Source of the DNA: Lachnospiraceae bacterium
GTDB taxonomy: Bacteria > Bacillota > Clostridia > Lachnospirales > Lachnospiraceae
DNA: 47,527 nucleotides
Direction: 5' to 3'
NCBI GenBank assembly: GCA_009774345.1
Contig: VSNR01000007.1
Span: 1-47,527 of the forward strand
How positions within the stretch are numbered: the first letter of the stretch is position 1; the number at the start of each line of letters is the position of its first letter. Positions 33,163 through 41,452 of the stretch are shown piece after piece. The notes under the pieces were generated by a model, which saw only the letters and a program-made list of their open reading frames with translations, was not told the origin of the DNA and made no database searches. Both the position numbers and the translations under genes were made by a program.

Positions 33163-34063
33163 CCTTTTCCCCTCCTAATGCAACGGCCTGCTCCATCTCC
33201 TGCAAAATCTGCTCATGCGACTTTTTGCGCCCCCTTGCATTGGACACGGCAAGGGATACAGCCGCTGTAACAAACAGCAGCGGAACTGCTATGCCGAAAA
33301 ACACGATGACTGGCGCCACCCTTACCGCTTCCGCAGTCACAATCACACTGCCCCCGCTCTCAGGGGTGCCGATACGGTGTCCCCGGATCAACATACGGTG
33401 CGTGTTGATGCCATACGGTGTACAGGTCACAAGCGTCATGTAATCTTTTCCTTCCTCGATCGCCAGATCGGCGATTTCTTCTGGAAATACAATATGTATC
33501 TGGTCAATCTGGTAGGTACACACCCGGTCAAGTACCGTCACCATAAAAATATCCCCTTCTACCAGACGGTCCAGATCGGTAAAAAGTCTGGCAGAAGGCA
33601 GGCCCCTGTGCCCTGATATCACAGCATGTGTTCCTGCGCCCCCCGTCGGAAGAGAGGAGCCTGCAATATGCCCCGCGGCAATTTGCAGCACCGCTTCATC
33701 CGTTCCGTGATATACCGGAAGGTTTACGTGGATGGAGGGAATCTGTACATATCCCATAATTCCCGTGCCTGTAATATCAAGGACTGATTCGTAGCGTGCA
33801 TAGGCTTCCTCATCGAGTTTGAAATGCACGCCCAAATCAAGGGTCCTGTTGTAATCATCCGCTTCCTGCAATAATTCCTCTTTCATCGCCTGTGACGTAT
33901 TGTCTACCTGTTCGATATAACTAGCGATAGAACGGGTAGCATGTCTTGCATTCCACAGGTCGCTGACTGTCGGATACGCCATAATGCATACACCTGCCAG
34001 CAGAATGATGCATAAAATAATAGTAGGCAGCTTCGATGTCTTTTTATTGTTATCTCTTTTCAT
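33134..34063 (-). CDS. class C (pilin) sortase
   Basis: A 309-aa membrane transpeptidase. Helix at about 12-30, the sortase core with catalytic His152 (VISGHRGLP), Cys214 (LVTCTPYGINTH) and Arg223 (THRMLIRG), and a second helix at about 250-272 with a basic tail: the two-helix layout of pilus-polymerising class C sortases. The usual DPF/DPW lid before the core is not seen (the region reads LGVHFKLDEEAYARYESVL), so it may be lidless. Its start overlaps the LPSTG pilin gene by 14 bp and its end overlaps the next gene. It should polymerise the pilin encoded upstream. Confidence 0.92.
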   Translation of the reverse strand: MKRDNNKKTSKLPTIILCIILLAGVCIMAYPTVSDLWNARHATRSIASYIEQVDNTSQAMKEELLQEADDYNRTLDLGVHFKLDEEAYARYESVLDITGTGIMGYVQIPSIHVNLPVYHGTDEAVLQIAAGHIAGSSLPTGGAGTHAVISGHRGLPSARLFTDLDRLVEGDIFMVTVLDRVCTYQIDQIHIVFPEEIADLAIEEGKDYMTLVTCTPYGINTHRMLIRGHRIGTPESGGSVIVTAEAVRVAPVIVFFGIAVPLLFVTAAVSLAVSNARGRKKSHEQILQEMEQAVALGGEKDEKNHEDNS

Positions 34064-35690
34064 TCTTCATGGTTTTCCTCACAAACAGCATCACGCATGC
34101 GCCAACAATAAGGACACCGCCAATGATATAAAAGATCGTTGTGCCGATACCACCTGTAGAAGGAAGCAAAGAACCTGACTTGTTCACGATATCTGTCACC
34201 ATCGTACCAGTTCCCGCATCTGATGTAAATACAAGCTCCACTGTCCCGTCAACTGGATCGCCGTTTAAATATGTCAGTTCCAAACCGCCTGATGTATGGT
34301 CTGCTTTTACCTTGAATGCAATTGGCTCAATCGTGTTGTAGCCGTCAGGTGTCGTTGTCTCCACGAGCAAGTACTCCCCGTCATCAATGCCTGCAAACGA
34401 GAACGTCGTCATCGTAAAGCCGTTTGTCTCCGTATCTGTGTTATACACACCCACTAATTTGTTGTAGCTCTTGCCATCCAGCACATTCTGCTTCGTGCCG
34501 TCCTCGTTTGCCACACCGTCATCACCTGTATAATTCAGATCAAGCTTATATAGTGCAAATCCCGCGCCTGCAAGCGGCTTCTGGTCTTGGTCAACCTTAT
34601 TGATTTCCACTTTATATGTAAACACAATCACGACCTTATCTGGTGTATTTCCTGTTTCGTTCTCGTCATAGGGATTGTTGGAATACTCAAGATGCATGGT
34701 ATTCTTGTTTCCCGCCGCACCGATATTGGCATTCTCATTCAGTTTTGATGTATAAGAGATCTCAATCACGCTTCCCGCATGTACACCCGCAACATTCTTT
34801 AAATTATCAAAGATAACCTGAAATGTCTCGCCGTTCCCGGGATTGGTCTCGACTCTGTAGGCACTGCCATCAACCGGTGTCCCGTCAATTTTGACACTGA
34901 TATCATTGTTGAATGTCAGTCCCGGATCCTCTGTATCGTGGAAGATAAATTTATATGCCCCCTGAAATAAATCAAAGTTCTCTGCAACTGTACCTGTCAG
35001 TACAAATGGTATATCATCACCGATATCATAGTCAGCAGATGTATCCAGAACATTGTTTGTCGGATCATTTGCATCCGAATCATTCATATCCTCTAATTTC
35101 TTATCAGAAGAAACAGTACCTGTCTTTGCTTTAATATGGATCGTTCCGTCAATACACTGCAACAGCGCAAAGTTTCTGGAATCACCGTCCCCAAGTTCAG
35201 CCGACGTATCAATCACGATATAGTAGCCCGGTCCGACATCCTGACCGTCCACTACTGTCTTGCCTTCCCCGAGCAGCTCAATCTTCCCAGCAATTGCCGC
35301 CGCCAGCTTATTTGCCGTATCTGTCTCGTCTCCTACCGTCTCAAGCGCTGCAAGAATTTCCTCCAGCGTCGCACCTGCATTCAGTCCCAGCGCCTGTGCG
35401 ATCGTGTCCTGTATTTCAGTATTCTGCGCATTCTCACCCCATTTGATATCGGAGAGTGTATCCTTCTCTTTGGAGTACGTACCTGCAAAAATCTGATACG
35501 CTGTAAACGAGTGCCCGGCTAAGCTTGCTGTCTGACTGCCGCTCTGTGCCTCATTTGAGTCTGTGCCGTTCTCCTCCGCAGCAAATGCCGTCAGCGACAA
35601 TGCACAAACCATCAGCAGCGCCAGAAAGAGTGCCGAGAGCTGCTTCATTTTTTGCTTTGTTTTCTGCTTTAATTTTGTTTTCATTTTCAT
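34050..35690 (-). CDS. LPSTG-anchored isopeptide-forming major pilin
   Basis: A 546-aa pilin. A signal peptide (to about residue 36, LTAFAAEE) is followed by an N-terminal domain (about 50-180), a fimbrial isopeptide domain (about 195-350, DYDIGDDIPFVLTGTVAENF) and a SpaA/Cna-B domain (about 355-490, KVEINKVDQDQKPLAGAGFALYKLD up to YLLVETTTPDGYNTIEPI, with the typical Lys and Glu that form the internal amide). The sorting signal is complete: LPSTG (509-513), helix FYIIGGVLIVGACVMLFV and a basic tail. It starts with an ATGA overlap with the adhesin gene. It is the natural substrate of the next gene's sortase. Confidence 0.92.
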   Translation of the reverse strand: MKMKTKLKQKTKQKMKQLSALFLALLMVCALSLTAFAAEENGTDSNEAQSGSQTASLAGHSFTAYQIFAGTYSKEKDTLSDIKWGENAQNTEIQDTIAQALGLNAGATLEEILAALETVGDETDTANKLAAAIAGKIELLGEGKTVVDGQDVGPGYYIVIDTSAELGDGDSRNFALLQCIDGTIHIKAKTGTVSSDKKLEDMNDSDANDPTNNVLDTSADYDIGDDIPFVLTGTVAENFDLFQGAYKFIFHDTEDPGLTFNNDISVKIDGTPVDGSAYRVETNPGNGETFQVIFDNLKNVAGVHAGSVIEISYTSKLNENANIGAAGNKNTMHLEYSNNPYDENETGNTPDKVVIVFTYKVEINKVDQDQKPLAGAGFALYKLDLNYTGDDGVANEDGTKQNVLDGKSYNKLVGVYNTDTETNGFTMTTFSFAGIDDGEYLLVETTTPDGYNTIEPIAFKVKADHTSGGLELTYLNGDPVDGTVELVFTSDAGTGTMVTDIVNKSGSLLPSTGGIGTTIFYIIGGVLIVGACVMLFVRKTMKNEKR

Positions 35691-38600
35691 TTTTCTTCCT
35701 TTCTAAAATAGTGAACGATTCCTTGGTAACGTTCCTGAAACCACTTTGTAACTCTCTCTCTCCATGAACCTGTACCGCCTGTTTCAGGAAGTGCGTACTC
35801 CGATACAATGGTATTTGTGATGATAATTCCTCCCTGGTTGTCGTCCTTGTCAAAGGTCTCTTCATACTCTGCCTTCAGCCACTGGTCATTTCCCGAGAGC
35901 GTATCCACAGACGTCTCCACCAGATAATACTGGTATACCATCTCGCCTGTCACATCGATCTGCTCAAGATCGGGGATGACAAGCTTCCATACGCCGTTTG
36001 TCTGCGAGGAATCCAGCGTGTATTCCGCCACATATTCCTCCTCATGCGCTGCCTTGTATCCCGCATAATCGGTCTTGATCGTCTCAAGCTCTGCATCGGT
36101 CAGTTTGTATATCAACGTTCTTCCTTCGATGCTGTCAGGCATCTGGTCCCTCGGAATTTTTTTCCGATAAAGGTCGAACTTCAGTACGCCGTTAATTCGT
36201 TCGATTTCATGCTGGCTGCCGTTCACCCACTTTTTCTCGACAAGGAGATCTGTCCTCATCCGTCTGTCCTTCCATTCTATGACAGAGGGTGGTATGTCTT
36301 CGCCATATGGATACAGCTCAATGTACTCTCTGTTCACACCGTCGGGTATCGCCAGCACATCCTCAAGCTTCTCTGCAAACGCAAAGTACTTGATTTGTGG
36401 ATTAATCTCATAGTTTTCGGGCGCCTTGGTCTCCACAACTTTATACACAACATTCATAGCCAGTGAAGATAACGCCACGCTGCCGTTTTCATCTGTTCTA
36501 TAAGGATTGTTCTCCTCATCTGCTACCCATTTATGCTCGGTTTCGTTCCATCTTGAAACCTCAAATTCCGCATTCGCAAGCAGCTTATCATAATACGCCG
36601 CGTCATGCTTCTCTATGCGGAGCGCAACCGCCTGCGTAATTCCTCCTGCCTTGAGGGAGAACTTCAGTACTTTTGTACTTTCCTGTGTACTTCCAAACGA
36701 CTTGCTTCCACCGTACAAAGATGCCTTATTGCTCACATAAATGTCCTCTGCGATATCGCTCATCACCTGATAGCCGTACACAAGTGCGCAGGCAGTCTCG
36801 TCTGGTATAAATGCAGTAATTGTGCAGGTATTCTCATCATAATAATATGTATTTTCCTTTGCGCTACCGTCGTCGGCTGGTTTGCCGGAAAGCCGCTCCA
36901 AGGTGGCAAGCTCCTGTCCCGGCACTTTACCCGTTCCGCCGGACGCATCTGTCAAATCATAAAGCTTCACCCCGTCGAGTTTAAATTCAACGCCTCTGCG
37001 GTCTGTCAGGATATCTTCAACCCGAAGCAGGCTTCCATCTGGATTGAGCTTCGCACTGTCTGGATTGATGATGACAGAATATTTGAGCATCCCTGTATTC
37101 TCGTCAAAGCTGCCATACTTGCCAATGACATCCCTTGTCACGGTCACATTCTGCTCTACGTCATTCCCGTCCCACTCCACGGTATTTGTGTAAACCGTTG
37201 ACTGTTCGTTGCCTGTCAGAAAATCCGTGTCCGTAATCAGCGTGTCATACGTGATTTCCAGCCTATCCAACGTGGTAACACCATAATCTTTCCAGCCCAC
37301 TGTCTTTCCTGCCAAATCTATTGTAAGCGTGATAATTTCATTGCTGTCCGCACCAGTCTCTTTTTCTATCCGGTAATACTCTGCACCAATATCAATCCCC
37401 CAGTCCGCCTTGATCTTCAGGGAACTGTCCACAAAACGCAATCCTTTGGGCAGCGTATCCTTAAATACAAGCGGGCTCTCAGGAATGTACTTTGGTTCCG
37501 CGACAATCACCCAGTTCAGCGTCTTGTTCATGCCTATTGCAATCGAAGAATCCGTAAAGCGATTACCGTATTCATCTACATTGGAGCCTTTCACATACTT
37601 AAAGATATTGGAGTTTGGTGTCGGGTACTTCTTGTCAATCCATCCGCCTGCTTCCACACTGCCAAATACATTGCGCACATTAAACCCGCCGTCCTTTACG
37701 TCCGTCACGTCTGCATAGCAGGTGTAATCGATTGTAACTTTCTCTTTCTGGTCTTTGAGGAACTTAATTTTGAAAAGGAACTCCCCACTGCCGTCTGGCG
37801 ATGTGATGACGTAATCTGTACCTGCTGCCAAGGTATTTTCCCCACACTTGACTACAATGCCCTCGATCTGCTTGGAGCTCATGAGCAGCGGAACCACCCA
37901 AGACGCATCCAGTCCCCTGTCTGTGTATTCCTCATTGGCCTTCACAGATGCCAGCATCACAGACCATGCAATCTCAAATACCTCCCGTTTTGTGCCATCG
38001 GGAGTTGTAAAGTACTGCTTGGACTTTGTCAGCACTTCTCCCATTGTCTTTGTGACTTCATCCGGTTTCAGTGTGACGCCCGCAGACGTTTCATACTCTA
38101 GGTCTCCATTGATCTGTGCCTTGTTCTCCACCTTTGTCTCCACGCCGGGTTCTGGAGGCTCATCCTGTATTGTCATATATTCAATCTGATACCTGTATGC
38201 TCCCTGCGGAAACTTTACTGTAATCACTGTCGTGCCGTCCTGTCTCTTCTCAGCATGCCAGTCAATCGTATTCCCCGTCTCTGTCCAGTTTGCGTCATAC
38301 TGGATAATTTTCATCGTGCCATCTACAAGGCTGGTTCCAGCAGGAAGCGTGTCTGTAAACGATTCGCCTTCCCCAAATGTATAAGGCACCCTGCCGTCGT
38401 TGACGCGGACTGTCCACCGCACTTCTCCAGTATTGACATTTTCTACATGCCCGTTTTTGGACATGGGATTCATCCTCGTATCCATCTCTGTACTCGAGTG
38501 GTACTTGTCGTCGCCGTACACAATCGTGTTCTTGACAGAATCAACCTTTGCATTCTGCAAATCGCCCACGTCAAAGGATGCTGTATATCGAATGGTATAA

Positions 38601-40726
38601 GTTCCCTCATCCGCGCCATTCTGGTCTCCGATCGTAATCGTTTTCTCTGTATCGCTCACCACCGTAAGCTTCACATAATCATCTGCATGTTTTCCGCCTT
38701 TTCCAGAATATTCCCATTCCAGATTGTCAAACGTTGTCCCCCGGGTAATCGTATCGTTCAGCTCGATCGCTTTGTCCTGATGGCTTTCAACATTCACGTA
38801 TACCTCATACGTGATGATCATTTTCCCTTTTTCGTATTTTGTTTCCTTGACGTTTTTTGCAGCGTGATATCCGAGTTTCTGGTCCGAATTGTTTGACTCA
38901 TTCTTCGTTTTAATCTTTACAGTCCCGTCAAAACTGCCTAAATGAATCTTTTCATCTTTTACAGACCCGTCCGTCTGGCCCACATCCCATGTAAATTCAA
39001 ATTCAAAATACAGTTCATCAATATATCCGCCCCTGTTCCTTCTGATCCATTTCAGGTAATCGTCCGTAAACAGAAAAGACGCGCACGGCGTACCGTCAGT
39101 GTCGTATAATAACTGGTATGTACCTGCCGCTCCATTGTAATCCTTATCCCTGTATTCAACCTCCTGTCCCACCATCTTAGACGGAAGTGACATAGATTTC
39201 GGCAGCGGAATATATGCCCCGCTGCCTAATTTGCTCACCGAAATATGTTTACACGAGAGTTCAGCTTTAATACTGTCGTCACTGTTAAAAGAATACTGTC
39301 CATCCGCATCTTTATTTTTTTTTACCCATATACTGCCTTCCCGCGTAGAAAATTCTATGTTCTCGACGCTCTCCGAGATATCCTGCGCATCCACTGGCCG
39401 TGTTGTTCCGAATATATATGGGGAAAACGAATCAATCTCAACTGCGCTCTTGCCATCATTGACCTCGACGCCCTCGATAATTTCTGTCTGTGTATCACCC
39501 AGATGGATAATTGTCAGGTCATCACCATCCTCGTAAGCGCCCTCCTTGAAATGGAACGTCACTGTCACATTGCCATTTTCCGGCTCCATTTCCTTGCCGT
39601 CATAGATAAATGAAATGTCATAAGCATAGGCGCCTGCATCGAATTTTGCATCCTCTAGGGCATCTTCCGCCTGCGCCAGCGCATCCTTGTATGCGCGCCC
39701 TGTCAGATTTTTCACCACCAGCTCTGCCTCATCAGGAATACGAGCAGATGCCGGATAAGATACTTCAACCTTGATCTCATCATCCTCATAGGTCCTAGAA
39801 GTAATGTCGTAATGCAGCACCGGTTCTTTTTTATTTTCCACATCTGAAACAGTCTCTTTTTCTGTTACTGTTTCCTGCTCTGTCGTCTGTTCCTCACTCT
39901 CATCAGCGGTTCCCTGTTCTGTGGTTTCTTCGGCTGCGGTTTCTGTTGTCGTCTCCGTCACAATTTCCGTCTCTGTCGTTTTGTCCGTCGCCGATTCACT
40001 GCTGTCTGTATCTGTAGCCGTTTCTGTCGCAGTCGCGGTCGTCTCTCCACCTTCGGTCTCTGGTGTCGTTTCGATCACTGTCTCCGTCACGTTTTCCGTC
40101 TCTGTCGTCTCGCCGGTCGCCACTTCACTGTTATCTGTAGTTGTATCTGTAGCCGTCTCCGTCATGACCGTCCCGCCAGCCGCAGTCTCCTCGCTGCCAG
40201 CAGCCGTTTCTGGTGTCGTGACTGCATCGGCAGCAGATTCAACGGTCTCTTCCGGTTTTTCTTCCTCCACCACGATCTCTTCTATTCGAATACAGTCTCC
40301 GCCATGCGTATGCTCATATGTCTCAAGCTTACCGCAGGACAGCTTATGCTCCTCATCATAGCAGCCGTCCGAATGTGTATGCGTTTCCCCGTCATATTCC
40401 GGCAGCGGACATACCAAAGTGCCATTCTCATCATAACAGTCATCATTGTGGGAATGTATCACATATTCCGCCATGCCGCAGGTTAGTTCGCCATCACTGT
40501 AACAGCCATCCGAATGGCTGTGTGGAGAATAGCTGCATGTCAAGATCCGCCTCTCATGCGTGTATGCCCGTCCTTGGCTGCGCAGTGCAAAACTGATGCC
40601 CACAATCATCACGACTGCCAGCACACATGCTGCCGCTGTCCATAGGGTCTTTCTTTTCTTATGCAGATTGTATTCTTCAAGCCCGTTTATTTCTTCTTGT
40701 TCGGAATTTTCAGAAATCTCTTTCAT
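35687..40726 (-). CDS. giant surface adhesin with His/Cys repeats and an LPETG lacking a membrane helix
   Basis: A 1679-aa surface protein, probably the pilus tip or cell-bound adhesin. Order: a cytosolic start and one helix (about 27-48), four repeats of the HxHxDxCY...LxCG type (about 62-146), a Thr/Glu-rich linker (about 150-300), a β-rich domain (about 300-420), then long runs of isopeptide/Cna-B and fimbrial-like domains to about 1640. The C-terminus is LPETG (1646-1650) followed by GTGSWRERVTKWFQERYQGI and a basic end, with no hydrophobic helix in any frame. So the classic anchor is absent, and the N-terminal helix is the only membrane segment. Its product overlaps the pilin gene as ATGA. 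A tip role is inferred from size and place. Confidence 0.85.
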   Translation of the reverse strand: MKEISENSEQEEINGLEEYNLHKKRKTLWTAAACVLAVVMIVGISFALRSQGRAYTHERRILTCSYSPHSHSDGCYSDGELTCGMAEYVIHSHNDDCYDENGTLVCPLPEYDGETHTHSDGCYDEEHKLSCGKLETYEHTHGGDCIRIEEIVVEEEKPEETVESAADAVTTPETAAGSEETAAGGTVMTETATDTTTDNSEVATGETTETENVTETVIETTPETEGGETTATATETATDTDSSESATDKTTETEIVTETTTETAAEETTEQGTADESEEQTTEQETVTEKETVSDVENKKEPVLHYDITSRTYEDDEIKVEVSYPASARIPDEAELVVKNLTGRAYKDALAQAEDALEDAKFDAGAYAYDISFIYDGKEMEPENGNVTVTFHFKEGAYEDGDDLTIIHLGDTQTEIIEGVEVNDGKSAVEIDSFSPYIFGTTRPVDAQDISESVENIEFSTREGSIWVKKNKDADGQYSFNSDDSIKAELSCKHISVSKLGSGAYIPLPKSMSLPSKMVGQEVEYRDKDYNGAAGTYQLLYDTDGTPCASFLFTDDYLKWIRRNRGGYIDELYFEFEFTWDVGQTDGSVKDEKIHLGSFDGTVKIKTKNESNNSDQKLGYHAAKNVKETKYEKGKMIITYEVYVNVESHQDKAIELNDTITRGTTFDNLEWEYSGKGGKHADDYVKLTVVSDTEKTITIGDQNGADEGTYTIRYTASFDVGDLQNAKVDSVKNTIVYGDDKYHSSTEMDTRMNPMSKNGHVENVNTGEVRWTVRVNDGRVPYTFGEGESFTDTLPAGTSLVDGTMKIIQYDANWTETGNTIDWHAEKRQDGTTVITVKFPQGAYRYQIEYMTIQDEPPEPGVETKVENKAQINGDLEYETSAGVTLKPDEVTKTMGEVLTKSKQYFTTPDGTKREVFEIAWSVMLASVKANEEYTDRGLDASWVVPLLMSSKQIEGIVVKCGENTLAAGTDYVITSPDGSGEFLFKIKFLKDQKEKVTIDYTCYADVTDVKDGGFNVRNVFGSVEAGGWIDKKYPTPNSNIFKYVKGSNVDEYGNRFTDSSIAIGMNKTLNWVIVAEPKYIPESPLVFKDTLPKGLRFVDSSLKIKADWGIDIGAEYYRIEKETGADSNEIITLTIDLAGKTVGWKDYGVTTLDRLEITYDTLITDTDFLTGNEQSTVYTNTVEWDGNDVEQNVTVTRDVIGKYGSFDENTGMLKYSVIINPDSAKLNPDGSLLRVEDILTDRRGVEFKLDGVKLYDLTDASGGTGKVPGQELATLERLSGKPADDGSAKENTYYYDENTCTITAFIPDETACALVYGYQVMSDIAEDIYVSNKASLYGGSKSFGSTQESTKVLKFSLKAGGITQAVALRIEKHDAAYYDKLLANAEFEVSRWNETEHKWVADEENNPYRTDENGSVALSSLAMNVVYKVVETKAPENYEINPQIKYFAFAEKLEDVLAIPDGVNREYIELYPYGEDIPPSVIEWKDRRMRTDLLVEKKWVNGSQHEIERINGVLKFDLYRKKIPRDQMPDSIEGRTLIYKLTDAELETIKTDYAGYKAAHEEEYVAEYTLDSSQTNGVWKLVIPDLEQIDVTGEMVYQYYLVETSVDTLSGNDQWLKAEYEETFDKDDNQGGIIITNTIVSEYALPETGGTGSWRERVTKWFQERYQGIVHYFRKEEK
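39951..40165 (-). repeat. two imperfect repeats encoding the Thr/Glu-rich linker
   Basis: Two ~95-bp related copies (about 39951-40045 and 40071-40165) encode the TETE/TxTDTS-rich linker of the adhesin. They are in frame, so they change linker length rather than break the gene. Confidence 0.55.
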
Positions 40727-40759
40727 TTTGTTTTCCCCTTTCTCCTTTACGGTAACAGC

Positions 40760-41392
40760 TTAAAAAGTTTTTATATTCTTCAACGGCCAAACTCTGACTA
40801 CAATCTTGCCAATTACCATGTCCGATGAAACACATCCGACCTCCGTATTTCTGCTGTCAATACTGCCGGCCCTGTTGTCTCCCATCACAAAGTACCTGCC
40901 GTCTGGCACCTGATATGGCAGTGTGATATTACACTCGCCCAAAGCCTTCTGTGTCACATAAGGTTCCTCTACAGCTACGCCGTCTACATACACATTGCCG
41001 TCACTGTCGATGTCCACCCACTGCCCGGACGAAGCAATCACCCTCTTTACCAACACCGTATTATTATAATAAAACGCTATGACATCTCCTGTCCCGAACT
41101 TCGCATATCTCAACGCAAAGACAACATCGCCGTCCCCCATCGTATCCGACATGGAACTGCCGGCAATCTGCAAAACCGGCATCAGAAGCATGGATACCAG
41201 CACGGACACTGCTGCCACAATGACCAGTGTATAGAATGCATTTCTGACCACGTTGTTGTATCTTCTTTTGTATCTGTGCACATCAAGCTCCGCCTGCAAC
41301 TGCGCCGCCGTAGGCATATCCGGCTCCTCATATGCTTCCGCGGCATTCTCCGCGCCAGCTTCTCCGGTATCTTCTTGGATTATTTCTTCCAT
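40760..41392 (-). CDS. lepB: type I signal peptidase (Ser/Lys type)
   Basis: A 210-aa signal peptidase I. One helix (about 56-78) leads to the catalytic domain with Ser85 (AGSSMSDTM), Lys116 (VLVKRVIA) and the MGDNRAGSIDSR box. It cuts Sec leaders such as those of the pilin and the 406-aa protein. An acidic N-terminal tail (~50 residues) is longer than usual. ATG at 41392 is chosen because AAAGGGTGG is just before it; an upstream start at 41410 has no better site. This gives the operon two types of signal peptidase: Ser/Lys here and Ser/His in the sortase fusion. Confidence 0.9.
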   Translation of the reverse strand: MEEIIQEDTGEAGAENAAEAYEEPDMPTAAQLQAELDVHRYKRRYNNVVRNAFYTLVIVAAVSVLVSMLLMPVLQIAGSSMSDTMGDGDVVFALRYAKFGTGDVIAFYYNNTVLVKRVIASSGQWVDIDSDGNVYVDGVAVEEPYVTQKALGECNITLPYQVPDGRYFVMGDNRAGSIDSRNTEVGCVSSDMVIGKIVVRVWPLKNIKTF

Positions 41393-41452
41393 ATTCCACC
41401 CTTTAAACATGGCTGCGTTTACCTTGTATCAGCCTGATTATTTTTTGTTTCA

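Noticed and set aside
35687..35790. Frameshift hiding a normal sorting helix in the adhesin
   Set aside because: All three minus-strand frames after LPETG were read and none encodes a hydrophobic helix, so a simple frameshift does not explain the missing anchor.
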